In this document: in pieces, positions 18,493 to 29,368 of the stretch | Numbering within the stretch: the first letter of the stretch is position 1 | Layout: the number at the start of each line of letters is the position of its first letter | DNA from: Variovorax sp. YR216 | GTDB taxonomy: Bacteria > Pseudomonadota > Gammaproteobacteria > Burkholderiales > Burkholderiaceae_C | Length of the DNA: 64,000 bases | Assembly (NCBI RefSeq): GCF_900107745.1 | Contig: NZ_FNRO01000004.1 | Coordinates: 248,001-312,000, forward strand | Direction of reading: 5' to 3' | Made by a program: the position numbers and the translations under genes | The notes under the pieces: generated by a model | Database searches by the model: none | The model's input: the letters and a program-made list of their open reading frames with translations, nothing else | What the model was told of the DNA's origin: nothing

Positions 18493-18568
18493 GGCTTTAT
18501 GGCCCCCGGCCGTCTTCTGCGAAGAGCCCCCTCTTCCTACAGTCGAGTCCATCCCAAGGAGACTCAAA

Positions 18569-20362
<1,794 letters not shown>

Positions 20363-20380
20363 TCCCGAGGAGACAGGAAC

Positions 20381-21160
20381 ATGCCCAAGTTCGCAGCCAA
20401 TCTGACGATGCTGTTCAACGAGCTGCCGTTCATGCAGCGATTCGAAGCCGCCGCCAAGGCGGGCTTCAAGGCGGTGGAGTACCTGTTCCCGTATGCCTAC
20501 GAGAAGAGGGAGCTCGCTGCCGCGCTACGCGACAACGGACTCGCCCAGGTGCTGCACAACCTGCCCGCCGGCAACTGGGACGGCGGCGAACGCGGCATCG
20601 GCTGCCACCCGGATCGCGTGGGCGAGTTCCGCGAAGGCGTGGCGCGCGCGATCGACTACGCGACGGCGCTCGGCTGCCCCAAGGTCAACTGCCTGCTGGG
20701 CAAGCTGCCCGAAGGCGTGACCGCCGCCGACGCACGCAAGGTGGTGATCGACAACCTGCGCTATGCGGCCAGTGAATTGCAGCAGGCCGGCATCCGGCTG
20801 CTGATCGAGCCGATCAACACCTTCGACATCCCCGGCTTCTACCTGAACCGGACCGACCAGGCGCTGTCGATCATCGACGAGGTCGGCTCGCCCAACCTGC
20901 TGGTGCAGTACGACATCTATCACGCGCAGCGCATGGAAGGCGAGCTCGGCAACACGCTCTCGAAGCACATCACGCGCATCGGCCACATCCAGCTCGCGGA
21001 CAACCCCGGCCGCGGCGAGCCGGGCACGGGCGAGATCAATTACCCGTGGCTTTTCAAGCACATCGATTCGCTCGGCTACGACGGCTGGATCGGCTGCGAA
21101 TACAAGCCGCGCGGCACCACGGTCGAAGGCCTCGGCTGGCGTACCGCACTCACGCAATAA
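20381..21160 (+). CDS. hyi: Hydroxypyruvate isomerase
   Basis: This 259-residue TIM-barrel sugar isomerase-like enzyme interconverts hydroxypyruvate and tartronate semialdehyde, beside Gcl. Family features include VEYLFPYAYEK, LIEPINTFDIPGFYLNRT (metal-binding Glu), QYDIYHAQRMEG and GHIQLADNPGRGEPGTGEINY, with IGCEYKPRG at the end; the metal ligands look intact. The length equals that of E. coli Hyi. It starts 18 bp after gcl with AGGAGA upstream, in the same operon. Confidence 0.95.
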   Translation: MPKFAANLTMLFNELPFMQRFEAAAKAGFKAVEYLFPYAYEKRELAAALRDNGLAQVLHNLPAGNWDGGERGIGCHPDRVGEFREGVARAIDYATALGCPKVNCLLGKLPEGVTAADARKVVIDNLRYAASELQQAGIRLLIEPINTFDIPGFYLNRTDQALSIIDEVGSPNLLVQYDIYHAQRMEGELGNTLSKHITRIGHIQLADNPGRGEPGTGEINYPWLFKHIDSLGYDGWIGCEYKPRGTTVEGLGWRTALTQ

Positions 21161-21197
21161 CGAAGTCACACATCAGGAAAAAAGGAAGTCTCGCGAT

Positions 21198-22097
21198 ATG
21201 TCGAACACGAACGCACAGAAGATCGGTTTCATCGGCCTCGGCATCATGGGTGCGCCGATGGCGGGGCATCTGCTGGAGGCCGGCCATCAGCTCTACGTGA
21301 ACACGCGCGGTCCGGTGCCGGAGCCTTTTGCTTCGAAGGCGATGGTCTGCACAACGGCCGCCGACGTGGCCCGGCAGGCCGACGTGATCTTCGTGATGGT
21401 GCCGGACACGCCCGACGTGGAGAAAGTACTGTTCGGCGAAGGCGGCGTCGCAACCGGGCTGACAAAGGGCAAGGTCGTCGTCGACTGCAGCTCGATCGAT
21501 CCGATCGCGACGAAGGAATTCGCCAAGCGCATCCTCGACCTGGGCTGCGGCTATGTCGACGCGCCGGTTTCGGGTGGCGAAGTGGGCGCGAAGGCGGCAA
21601 CCCTCACCATCATGTGCGGCGGCGACGAAGGCACCTTCGGACGCGTGCGGCCGCTGCTCGAAAAGATGGGAAAGAACATCACGCTGGTCGGCAACGTGGG
21701 CGACGGGCAGGTGTGCAAGGTGGCGAACCAGATCATCGTGGCACTCAACATCGCGGCGGTGGGGGAGGCGCTGGTGTTCGCTTCCAAGGCCGGGGCCGAT
21801 CCGGCCAAGGTCCGGCAGGCGCTGATGGGTGGCTTTGCTGCATCGCGCATCCTGGAGGTGCATGGCGAACGGATGATCAAGCGCACCTTTGCGCCGGGAT
21901 TCCGGATTGCGCTGCACCAGAAGGACCTGAATCTTGCGCTGCAGGGTGCCCGGTCGCTGGGTGTCGCGTTGCCGCAGACCGCCAGCGCGGCCCAGCTCAT
22001 GAATGCGTGCGCGGCATTGGGATACGGGCAGGAAGACCACTCTGCGCTGGTTCGAGCGCTGGAAGCGATGGCGGGCCACCCAGTCGCGCAAGGGTAG
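21198..22097 (+). CDS. glxR: 2-hydroxy-3-oxopropionate (tartronate semialdehyde) reductase
   Basis: This 299-residue beta-hydroxyacid dehydrogenase reduces tartronate semialdehyde to D-glycerate with NAD(P)H. The N-terminal Rossmann motif is GFIGLGIMGAPMAGHL. Next come the substrate-loop signature DAPVSGGEVGA and the KVANQIIVALNI helix with the catalytic Lys. It follows hyi by 37 bp with AAAGGAAG upstream. A glycerate kinase (ttuD, garK or glxK), which would finish the route to glycolysis, is not within the window. Confidence 0.95.
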   Translation: MSNTNAQKIGFIGLGIMGAPMAGHLLEAGHQLYVNTRGPVPEPFASKAMVCTTAADVARQADVIFVMVPDTPDVEKVLFGEGGVATGLTKGKVVVDCSSIDPIATKEFAKRILDLGCGYVDAPVSGGEVGAKAATLTIMCGGDEGTFGRVRPLLEKMGKNITLVGNVGDGQVCKVANQIIVALNIAAVGEALVFASKAGADPAKVRQALMGGFAASRILEVHGERMIKRTFAPGFRIALHQKDLNLALQGARSLGVALPQTASAAQLMNACAALGYGQEDHSALVRALEAMAGHPVAQG

Positions 22098-22325
22098 TTT
22101 CCGGCCCGGGGCGGGGTCGCAGACGAGCACCGCCGCCGATCCCCCCTGAGCCCGGTTTGCGGTGCGGCCGTCCCACAGAAAAAACAAAAATCACCCCATG
22201 CAAGCCAACAGTTCCATTCATGAACATCCCGCATCAACTCAAAGAGCAATCCAAGTCGATCACCCTCGTTCCCACCCCGACTTTGCGTTAGCCTCTCTCC
22301 TGAGCCAGTAAGCAAGGAGACACCG

Positions 22326-24629
22326 ATGGCCAACAAAGAACTTTCCCCCGCCGAACATGCACTGCGTGACGCGGCTCGCGAATACCACCGCTCGCCGGTC
22401 AAAGGCAAGATTTCCATCTCGCCCACCAAGCCCCTCCTGAACCAGCGCGACCTCTCGCTCGCCTACTCGCCGGGCGTCGCCTACCCCTGCCTCGACATCG
22501 AGGCCGACCCCGCCCTCGCCGCCGAATACACCTCGCGCGGCAACCTCGTCGGCGTCGTCACCAACGGCACCGCTGTCCTCGGGCTCGGCAACATCGGCCC
22601 GCTCGCCAGCAAACCGGTGATGGAAGGCAAGGGCTGCCTGTTCAAGAAGTTCGCCGGCATCGACGTGTTCGACATCGAGCTCGCCGAGAACGACCCCGAC
22701 AAGCTCGTCGACATCATCGCTTCGCTCGAGCCCACCCTCGGCGGCATCAACCTCGAAGACATCAAGGCGCCCGAGTGCTTCTACATCGAGAAGAAGCTGC
22801 GCGAGCGCATGAACATCCCCGTCTTCCATGACGACCAGCACGGCACCGCCATCATCTCGGCCTCCGCGCTCATCAACGGCCTCGAACTCGTCGGCAAGAA
22901 GATCGAAGACGTCAAGATCGCCGTCTCCGGCGCGGGCGCGGCCGCCATCGCCTGCCTCGACGTCATGGTCGGCCTCGGCGCCAAGGCGTCCAACATCTAC
23001 GCCGTCGACTCCAAGGGCCTGATCTACATCGGCCGCCCCGGTGGCTTCGACGACTCGAAGACCCGCTACGCGCAGAAGGACACCGGCGCCCGCACCCTCG
23101 CCGACGTCATGAAGGACGCCGACGTCTTCCTCGGCTGCTCCGCGCCCGGTGTCGTGACGCAGGACATGGTCAAGAGCATGGCCAGCCAGCCGATCATCCT
23201 CGCGCTGGCCAACCCCGAGCCCGAGATCCGCCCCGAGCTGGCCAAGGCCGTGCGCCCGGATTGCATCGTCGCCACCGGCCGCTCCGACTACCCGAACCAG
23301 GTCAACAACGTCCTGTGCTTCCCGTACATCTTCCGCGGCGCGCTCGACTGCGGCGCGACCAAGATCACGGAAGAAATGAAGCTCGCGTGCGTGCGCGAGA
23401 TCGCCGACCTCACCAAGGCCGACATCAGCGAGGAAGTCGCCACCGCCTACGCCGGCCAGGAACTGGCCTTCGGCCCCGACTACATCATTCCCAAGCCCTT
23501 CGACTCGCGGCTCATCCTGCGCATCGCACCGGCCGTCGCCAAGGCGGCGCAGGACTCGGGCGTCGCCACACGGCCGATCGAGGACCTCGAGGCCTACCGC
23601 CAGCACCTCACGCGCTTCGTCTACCAGACCGGCATGTTCATGCGCCCGGTGTTCACCGCCGCCAAGTGCGCCACCGCCAAGCGTGTCGCCTATGCCGAAG
23701 GCGAAGACGACCGCGTGCTGCGCGCCGCCCAGCTCGCGGTGGATGAAGGGCTCGCCAAGCCGATCCTCGTCGGCCGTCCGGCGGTCATCGAGGCCCGCAT
23801 CAAGAAAGCCGGCCTGCACATGCGCCTGGGCACCGACGCCGAATGCGTGGACCCCGAGGACGATCCGCGCTTCCGCACCTACTGGGAGGCGTACCACAAG
23901 ATCATGGGCCGTCGCGGCATCACGCCCGAGGCTTCGAAGGCCATGGTGCGCCGCTCCAACACGACGATCGCGTCGCTGATGGTCCACCTGGGCGACGCGG
24001 ATGCAATGCTCTGCGGACTGGTCGGCCGCTTCGACAGCCACCTGCGCATCCTGCAGAACATCCTCGGCCAGAAGCCCGAGGCGCCGGGCTTCGCAACGCT
24101 CAACGCGCTCACGCTCGAGAAGTACACCCTCTTCATCGCCGACACCAACGTGCATGAAGACCCGAGCGCCGAAACGCTCGCGAAGATCGCGGTCATGGCC
24201 GCCGAGGAAGTGCGCCGCTTCGGCCTGCCGCCCAAGGTCGCCTTCCTGTCGCACTCGAACTTCGGAACGTCGGAGCGCGGATCGGCCCGCAAGATGCGCC
24301 AGGCCCGCGAGCTCTTCGCCAAGATGGCACCCGACATCGAATGCGACGGCGAAATGCACGGCGACGCCGCCCTGTCCGAGGAAGTCCGTCGCAAGGCCCT
24401 GCCCGATTCGACGCTGACCGGCGAAGCCAACCTGCTGATCTGCCCGAACCTCGACGCGGCCAACATTCTCTTCAACGTGCTGAAAATGACCGGCAGCAAC
24501 GGCGTGACGGTCGGCCCGATCCTGATGGGCGCGAACGGCCAGGCGCACATCCTGACCCCCTCGGCGACGGTGCGGCGCGTGGTCAACATGACCGCGCTCG
24601 CGGTGGCCAACGCGAACTCGCCGCGCTGA
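22326..24629 (+). CDS. maeB: NADP-dependent malic enzyme with phosphotransacetylase-like domain
   Basis: This 767-residue enzyme oxidatively decarboxylates malate to pyruvate. Residues 1 to about 430 are the malic enzyme, with [22 protein letters not shown] (metal and catalytic residues) and the nucleotide-binding [13 protein letters not shown]. Residues about 440-765 are a PTA-like domain that in MaeB proteins is regulatory (acetyl-CoA) rather than catalytic. The start has AAGGAGA eight bases upstream. It stands alone between glxR (228 bp gap) and a strong terminator. It may link C4 acids from DctA or glycerate-derived carbon to pyruvate. Confidence 0.96.
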   Translation: MANKELSPAEHALRDAAREYHRSPVKGKISISPTKPLLNQRDLSLAYSPGVAYPCLDIEADPALAAEYTSRGNLVGVVTNGTAVLGLGNIGPLASKPVMEGKGCLFKKFAGIDVFDIELAENDPDKLVDIIASLEPTLGGINLEDIKAPECFYIEKKLRERMNIPVFHDDQHGTAIISASALINGLELVGKKIEDVKIAVSGAGAAAIACLDVMVGLGAKASNIYAVDSKGLIYIGRPGGFDDSKTRYAQKDTGARTLADVMKDADVFLGCSAPGVVTQDMVKSMASQPIILALANPEPEIRPELAKAVRPDCIVATGRSDYPNQVNNVLCFPYIFRGALDCGATKITEEMKLACVREIADLTKADISEEVATAYAGQELAFGPDYIIPKPFDSRLILRIAPAVAKAAQDSGVATRPIEDLEAYRQHLTRFVYQTGMFMRPVFTAAKCATAKRVAYAEGEDDRVLRAAQLAVDEGLAKPILVGRPAVIEARIKKAGLHMRLGTDAECVDPEDDPRFRTYWEAYHKIMGRRGITPEASKAMVRRSNTTIASLMVHLGDADAMLCGLVGRFDSHLRILQNILGQKPEAPGFATLNALTLEKYTLFIADTNVHEDPSAETLAKIAVMAAEEVRRFGLPPKVAFLSHSNFGTSERGSARKMRQARELFAKMAPDIECDGEMHGDAALSEEVRRKALPDSTLTGEANLLICPNLDAANILFNVLKMTGSNGVTVGPILMGANGQAHILTPSATVRRVVNMTALAVANANSPR

Positions 24630-24646
24630 TTTCGCGCACCGGAATG

Positions 24647-24688
24647 AACGCCCCGCCGCGGTGCACGCGACGGGGCGTTTTTCATTTT
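24647..24688 (+). terminator. Rho-independent terminator of maeB
   Basis: A stem AACGCCCCG / CGGGGCGTT with a 15-base loop is followed by TTTTCATTTTT, 18 bp after the maeB stop. It separates maeB from the ABC transporter operon. Confidence 0.85.
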
Positions 24689-24770
24689 TCGCCTTGCCGA
24701 CGCGGGGATACCCGCACGCGGCGTCATGCACCCCATTGGCACATCGGAAGGGTTCGCACCAAGTGCGTGC

Positions 24771-24786
24771 GGGCACCGTTTTTGCT
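24771..24786 (+). promoter_or_regulatory. Candidate sigma-54 (-24/-12) promoter for the first NMT1-type ABC operon
   Basis: GGGCACC-GTTT-TTGCT fits the sigma-54 consensus TGGCACG-N4-TTGCW, with the required GG-N10-GC spacing (GG 24772-24773, GC 24784-24785). Transcription would begin near 24797, 21 bp before the ATG. Upstream lie a TGCACC-CCAT-TGGCACA near-palindrome (24727-24743, partly like an NtrC site) and two hairpin-capable repeats (24699-24725, 24755-24767), possible enhancer-binding sites. Nitrogen control is inferred. Confidence 0.5.
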
Positions 24787-24817
24787 TGAATTCGTTACAC
24801 CTTTGAACGGAATTCGA

Positions 24818-25846
24818 ATGAACAAGCGCCAACTGATCCAGTCCTTTCTCGCCGCATCGGCCCTCAGCTTCGGCCTCGGCACGGCCTACGCGCAGACCAC
24901 GCCGATCAAGTTTCAGCTCGACTGGCGCTTCGAGGGACCCGGCGCCTTCTTCACCCACCCCGCCGCCAAGGGCTACTTCAAGGCGGCCGGCCTCGATGTG
25001 ACGGTCGACGCCGGCAACGGCTCCGGCGGCGCGGTCACGCGCGTGGCGTCGGGCGCTTACGACATGGGCTTCGCCGACCTCGCGGCGTTGATGGAATTCC
25101 ACGCCAACAACCCCGACAGCCCGAACAAGCCGGTGGCGGTGATGATGGTCTACAACAACACGCCGGCCTCGGTCATGGCGCTCAAGAAGAGCGGCATCAC
25201 CAAGCCCGCCGACCTCACCGGCAAGAAGCTGGGCGCGCCGGTGTTCGACGCCGGCCGCCGCTCGTTCCCGATCTTCGCCAAGGCCAACAACATCGGCGCC
25301 GTGAACTGGACCGCGATGGACCCGACCCTGCGCGAAACCATGCTGATGCGCGGCGACATCGACGCGATCACCGGTTTCACCTTCACATCGCTGCTCAACC
25401 TCGAAGCGCGCGGCGCGAAGACGGCGGACGTGGTGATCCTTCCCTACCCCGACTACGGCGTGAAGCTCTACGGCAACGCGATCATCGCGTCGCCAAAGCT
25501 CATCAAGGAGAACCCGGCGGCCGTGAAGGCGTTCCTGCAGGCCTTCACCAAGGGCGCGAAGGAAGTCATCGCCAATCCGGCCGTCGCGATCGAGTCGATC
25601 AAGGCGCGCGACGGCATCGTGAACAGCGAACTCGAAACCCGCCGCCTGAAGCTCGCGATCGACACCGTGGTGAACACGCCCGACGCACGCGCCGAGGGCT
25701 TCGGCCAGATCAACGCCGGCCGCCTCGCGCTGATGGCCTCGCAGGTGTCCGACGCCTTCGGAACCAAGACGCGCGTGAATCCTGACGCGGTGTGGAACGG
25801 CTCCATGCTGCCGACCTCCGCCGAGCTGAACATCCTGCGCAAGTAA
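24818..25846 (+). CDS. NMT1/THI5-like ABC transporter substrate-binding protein
   Basis: This 342-residue periplasmic protein begins with a signal peptide ending at AYA-QTT (about residue 25). The NMT1/SsuA/ThiY fold follows (FQLDWRFEGPGAFFTHPAAKGYFKAAGLDV, read in parts), with ligand-contact loops around RVASGAYDMGFADL and MRGDIDAITGF. Such proteins bind pyrimidines, sulfonates, nitrate or other N-heterocycles. Its stop overlaps the ATPase start (TAATG), and a guanine-type deaminase ends the operon, pointing to a nucleobase-like ligand. A paralogue of the same size lies at 30694. The longer open frame upstream is ignored because the signal peptide begins here. Confidence 0.9.
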   Translation: MNKRQLIQSFLAASALSFGLGTAYAQTTPIKFQLDWRFEGPGAFFTHPAAKGYFKAAGLDVTVDAGNGSGGAVTRVASGAYDMGFADLAALMEFHANNPDSPNKPVAVMMVYNNTPASVMALKKSGITKPADLTGKKLGAPVFDAGRRSFPIFAKANNIGAVNWTAMDPTLRETMLMRGDIDAITGFTFTSLLNLEARGAKTADVVILPYPDYGVKLYGNAIIASPKLIKENPAAVKAFLQAFTKGAKEVIANPAVAIESIKARDGIVNSELETRRLKLAIDTVVNTPDARAEGFGQINAGRLALMASQVSDAFGTKTRVNPDAVWNGSMLPTSAELNILRK

Positions 25847-26688
25847 TGCAGGAGCAGGACAACACGCCCTTCGTCGATTTCCAGGACGTCTGGCTCGCCT
25901 ACAACGAGGAACTGCTGCGCGCGAATCACTTCGCGGTCGAGGCGATCGACCTCCAGGTGAAGCGCGGCGAGTTCATCGCGATCGTCGGGCCCTCGGGCTG
26001 CGGCAAGTCGACCTTCATGAAGCTCACGACGGGCCTCAGGATGCCGTCGATGGGCAAGATCCGCATCGACGGCGAGCCGGTCACCGGGCCGCTGAAGATC
26101 TCGGGGATGGCCTTCCAGGCGCCATCGCTGCTGCCGTGGCGCACCACCGTCGACAACGTGCTGCTGCCGCTGGAGATCGTGGAGCCCTACCGTTCGACCT
26201 TCAAGGCCAAGCGCAAGGAGTATGTCGAACGCGCACGCAGGCTCTTGCAGAAGGTCGGCCTCGGCGGCTACGAGGACAAGTTCCCGTGGCAGCTTTCAGG
26301 TGGCATGCAGCAACGCGCGAGCATCTGTCGCGCGCTCATCCACGAGCCGAAGATGCTGCTGCTCGACGAGCCCTTCGGCGCGCTCGACGCCTTCACGCGC
26401 GAGGAGCTCTGGTGCATCCTGCGCGACCTGTGGACCGAGCAGCAGTTCAACGTGATCCTGGTCACGCACGACCTGCGCGAGTCGGTGTTCCTCGCCGACA
26501 CGGTGTACGTCATGAGCAAGAGCCCCGGCCGCTTCGTCGTCAAGCGCGAGATCGACCTGCCGCGCCCGCGCGAGCTGGAGATCACCTACACCAAGGAGTT
26601 CACCGACATCGTGCTGGAACTGCGCAGCCACATCGGCGCCATTCGCAGCCAGGGCGCCGCTTCCACTGCCACCGCGATCCCGCAGTAA
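25846..26688 (+). CDS. ABC transporter ATP-binding protein (nitrate/taurine/pyrimidine type)
   Basis: This 280-residue ATPase of the SsuB/TauB/ThiZ type has Walker A GPSGCGKST, signature LSGGMQQR, Walker B MLLLDEPFGALD and switch His in LVTHDLRE, all intact. Its ATG overlaps the binding-protein stop by one base (TAATG), so it is translationally coupled. It pairs with the permease that starts 5 bp after its end. It may also serve the second binding protein (30694), which has no ATPase of its own nearby. Confidence 0.95.
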   Translation: MQEQDNTPFVDFQDVWLAYNEELLRANHFAVEAIDLQVKRGEFIAIVGPSGCGKSTFMKLTTGLRMPSMGKIRIDGEPVTGPLKISGMAFQAPSLLPWRTTVDNVLLPLEIVEPYRSTFKAKRKEYVERARRLLQKVGLGGYEDKFPWQLSGGMQQRASICRALIHEPKMLLLDEPFGALDAFTREELWCILRDLWTEQQFNVILVTHDLRESVFLADTVYVMSKSPGRFVVKREIDLPRPRELEITYTKEFTDIVLELRSHIGAIRSQGAASTATAIPQ

Positions 26689-26692
26689 GACC

Positions 26693-27463
26693 ATGAAGAA
26701 CAAGAAGCTCATCGAACGCTGGTCGCCCTGGCTGCTGCTGGTCGCCGTCATCATGCTCTGGCAGATCATCTGCTCGGCCTTCGAGGTGTCTGAATTCATC
26801 TTTCCGAGCCCGTGGCGCATCTGGACGCAGTTCTGGGAATTCAAGGACGTCATCGCCGGCCATGCCTGGCGCACCTTCTGGGTCACGATGGCGGGCTTCG
26901 GCATCGCGATCGTGGTGGGCGTTTTGCTGGGCTTCGTGATCGGCAGCTCGCGCGTGGCCTACGCGGCGGTGTATCCGCTGATGACCGCCTTCAACGCATT
27001 GCCCAAGGCGGCCTTCGTGCCTATCCTCGTGGTGTGGTTCGGCATCGGCATAGGGCCGGCGATCCTCACGGCCTTCCTCATCAGCTTCTTCCCGATCATG
27101 GTCAACATCGCAACCGGCCTGGCGACGCTCGAGCCCGAGCTGGAAGACGTGCTGCGCGTGCTCGGCGCCAAGCGCTGGGACGTGCTGGTGAAGATCGGCC
27201 TGCCGCGTTCCCTGCCGTACTTCTATGGCTCGCTCAAGGTCGCGATCACGCTGGCCTTCGTCGGCACCACGGTGTCGGAGATGACCGCCGCCAACGAAGG
27301 CATCGGCTACCTGCTGATCTCCGCCGGTTCGTCGATGCAGATGGGCCTCGCCTTTGCGGGCCTGATGGTGGTCGGCGCGATGGCGATGCTGATGTACGAA
27401 CTCTTCAGCGCGGTCGAGAAGCACACCACCGCGTGGGCGCACCGGGGTTCGCAAGGTGAATGA
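26693..27463 (+). CDS. ABC transporter permease (BPD_transp_1)
   Basis: This 256-residue inner-membrane permease of the SsuC/ThiX type has about six transmembrane helices; the first spans WLLLVAVIMLWQIICSAF. The EAA loop is visible as LEDVLRVLGAKRWDVLVKIGLP, the contact site for the ATPase. It probably works as a homodimer with the upstream ATPase and binding protein. The last eight bases overlap the deaminase gene, which begins with GTG. Confidence 0.94.
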   Translation: MKNKKLIERWSPWLLLVAVIMLWQIICSAFEVSEFIFPSPWRIWTQFWEFKDVIAGHAWRTFWVTMAGFGIAIVVGVLLGFVIGSSRVAYAAVYPLMTAFNALPKAAFVPILVVWFGIGIGPAILTAFLISFFPIMVNIATGLATLEPELEDVLRVLGAKRWDVLVKIGLPRSLPYFYGSLKVAITLAFVGTTVSEMTAANEGIGYLLISAGSSMQMGLAFAGLMVVGAMAMLMYELFSAVEKHTTAWAHRGSQGE

Positions 27464-27938
27464 CGCCCAGAGGCTGAAGGCCCTGCACCGCGCCAACGAA
27501 GTCGCGCGGCGTGCGATGGCGATGGGCCGGCACCCCTTCGGCGCGGTGCTGATCGCGCCGGACGGCGAGACCGTGCTGGCCGAGCAGGGCAACATCGACA
27601 CGGTGCATCACGCCGAGGCCACGCTCGCGCGCACCGCATCGCTGAACTACCCGGCCGACTATCTCGCGCAGTGCACCCTGGTGACCACCTTCGAGCCCTG
27701 CGCGATGTGCGCGGGCACCATCTACTGGGCCAACATCGGGCGCGTGGTCTACGGTGCGGAAGAAGCCGCGCTACTGGCGCTCACGGGCGACCACCCCGAG
27801 AACCCGACGCTGTCGCTGCCGTGCCGCGAGGTGTTCGCGCGTGGGCAGAAGAACATCGAGGTCATCGGCCCGGTGGCTGAAGTCGTGGAAGACATGATCG
27901 CGACGCATCGCGGCTTCTGGGAAACGCGCGGCCATTGA
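27456..27938 (+). CDS. Nucleoside/guanine-type deaminase
   Basis: This 160-residue zinc enzyme of the cytidine/deoxycytidylate deaminase fold has zinc ligands HAE (within VHHAEATLARTA) and PCAMC (FEPCAMCAGTIYWANIG). Resemblance is to bacterial guanine deaminase/NE0047-type proteins, with the conserved GRVVYGAEEAA segment after the zinc site. Small members of this fold deaminate guanine, cytosine or related bases. The GTG start overlaps the permease stop by eight bases, so import and deamination appear coupled. A 173-residue paralogue sits at 31719. Guanine to xanthine is my preferred but unproven reaction. Confidence 0.85.
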   Translation: MNDAQRLKALHRANEVARRAMAMGRHPFGAVLIAPDGETVLAEQGNIDTVHHAEATLARTASLNYPADYLAQCTLVTTFEPCAMCAGTIYWANIGRVVYGAEEAALLALTGDHPENPTLSLPCREVFARGQKNIEVIGPVAEVVEDMIATHRGFWETRGH

Positions 27939-28006
27939 GTCCGCCGCGCCTTGTTCGCGGCCGCGCGTTCTCCTATGCTCTGGCGCTTGCCAACAGGAGA
28001 CGCAAC

Positions 28007-28321
28007 ATGATCAAAGTCAGCGTGATGTACCCGCACACGCCCGGGTCCCGCTTCGACCACGACTACTACCGCGATTCGCACATGCCCATGCTCAAGCGGC
28101 TGATGGGCGATGCGTGCAAGTCCTACACCATCGACAAGGGCCTTGGCGGCGGCGCACCCGGCGCGCCGCCGGTGTACGTCGGCATGTGCCACGTCTTCTG
28201 CGATTCGGTCGAAGCCTTCCAGGCCGCGTTCGGGCCGCACGCCAAGGAAATCCTCGGCGACGTCGCGAACTACACCGACATCAAGCCGGTGATGCAGATC
28301 AGTGAAGTGGTGGTGGGCTAA
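28007..28321 (+). CDS. EthD family protein
   Basis: This 104-residue ferredoxin-like (dimeric alpha/beta barrel) protein shows the EthD signature DHDYYRDSHMPML and a C-terminal PVMQISEVVVG strand. EthD proteins accompany oxidative degradation genes, and some are small hydrolases or transfer proteins with no known activity. The ATG at 28007 has AGGAGA seven bases upstream. It lies 68 bp after the deaminase and is separate from any oxygenase gene on the same strand. Function not assigned. Confidence 0.85.
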   Translation: MIKVSVMYPHTPGSRFDHDYYRDSHMPMLKRLMGDACKSYTIDKGLGGGAPGAPPVYVGMCHVFCDSVEAFQAAFGPHAKEILGDVANYTDIKPVMQISEVVVG

Positions 28322-28341
28322 GGCTGTGAACAGGCCCTAGC

Positions 28342-28767
28342 TCAGTCGTAGAGCAGCGTCACGATCGCGCCGCCGCGGACGTCCGCCGGGACGGCTGACT
28401 TCATGCCGATCGACAGGCCCCGACCATCGGGTCCGATCAGGCATCTCCCGTCGATCGCCGCTGCCGATGCGCCGGTCCGTGAGTCGGTGCAGCGAACGGC
28501 GATATCCGCCCGACCCACTGCATCGACACGCGCAGTCGCTTGCCGCAGATTGCGCGTGTCATCCGTTACGCCGATGTCGGCCCATCCGGCACGCGAGGCT
28601 TCGGCGACCACCGGCAAGGTGGCGGGCGCGCTCACCTGATAGGTCGAAACGACGATCCTCCCGGTGAAATTGATGGTTCCGCCGATGGCATCAGGAAAGA
28701 AGGGCACCGCCAGAAGCAACGCCGCGGCCGGCGTGATGCAGCCCTTGAACAAGACTGAACGTTCCAT
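28342..28767 (-). CDS. Secreted protein, resembles type 1 fimbrial subunits
   Basis: This 141-residue protein has a signal peptide (residues about 1-28, ending near FFPDAIGG). The mature part starts GTINFTGRIVVSTY, like the first strand of type 1 pilins, carries two cysteines about 20 residues apart (AVRCTDSR and DGRCLIG) that could form one disulfide, and ends GGAIVTLLYD, like a donor-strand C-terminus. No chaperone, usher or other pilin gene is nearby, so it is an orphan or not a pilin at all. GGGGAGCG precedes the ATG. Confidence 0.6.
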   Translation of the reverse strand: MERSVLFKGCITPAAALLLAVPFFPDAIGGTINFTGRIVVSTYQVSAPATLPVVAEASRAGWADIGVTDDTRNLRQATARVDAVGRADIAVRCTDSRTGASAAAIDGRCLIGPDGRGLSIGMKSAVPADVRGGAIVTLLYD

Positions 28768-28932
28768 GTCCGCTCCCCAAAACGGGCGAGGCGTTCGGAA
28801 CGATTTCCGCTTGTGCCGGCACGTTTGCTGGCAATGATTGCATTTTGTAAACGAGCTGCGGAAACCTTTCCGTTCGGCTTGATCGCGACCGAAAGCGCGG
28901 ATACGCTCATCTGCTTTCGGTGCCGCGCGGGC

Positions 28933-29331
28933 TCAGACGAGACGGGTCTCGATCTCGGTCTTCACCTCGGTCATCAGGCGGTGCAGCGGGCACTTGCCCG
29001 CCACGCGCAAGAGCTCCGCCCGTTGTTCTTCACTGAGGTTGCCGGTCACGCGCAGCGACGTGCCCAGGCGGTAGGTGCCCTTGCGCTCTTCGCTGTCGTC
29101 GCGGTCCACCACGACTTCGATCTCTTCCACCGGGATGCCCTTGCGCCTGGCGTAGACCAGCACGGTGAGCGCCTTGCATGCGCCGAGCGAAGCGTCGTAG
29201 AGGTCATGCGGTTGCGGCCCGGCGTCGTCGCCACCGGCCGCAACGGCTGCGTCGACCGGAATCTCGTGGGCGCGAATGCGGACCGTGTGCCGCGTGCCGC
29301 TGATGTCGTCGCGGCGAACCGTGATGGTCAT
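28933..29331 (-). CDS. OsmC/Ohr family peroxiredoxin-like protein
   Basis: This 132-residue OsmC-fold protein shows two cysteines at the expected redox positions, one in SLGACKALTVLVYARRK and one in AGKCPLHRLM; these reduce organic hydroperoxides in active members. The Glu-rich strand EEIEVVVDRDD also fits the YhfA/OsmC subgroup. Length is near the family norm and no signal peptide is present. It is read leftward just downstream of the Rieske oxygenase gene (37 bp gap), so the two may be co-transcribed. Confidence 0.88.
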   Translation of the reverse strand: MTITVRRDDISGTRHTVRIRAHEIPVDAAVAAGGDDAGPQPHDLYDASLGACKALTVLVYARRKGIPVEEIEVVVDRDDSEERKGTYRLGTSLRVTGNLSEEQRAELLRVAGKCPLHRLMTEVKTEIETRLV

Positions 29332-29368
29332 CGAGGTCTCCTGAAGGAATGGACCACGATGGTAGCGT

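Noticed and set aside
24699..24767. Riboswitch ahead of the first NMT1-type operon
   Set aside because: The hairpins lie upstream of the best promoter candidate (24771-24786) and lack the conserved bases of the NMT1 motif, so they would not be transcribed with the operon; more likely DNA-binding sites.
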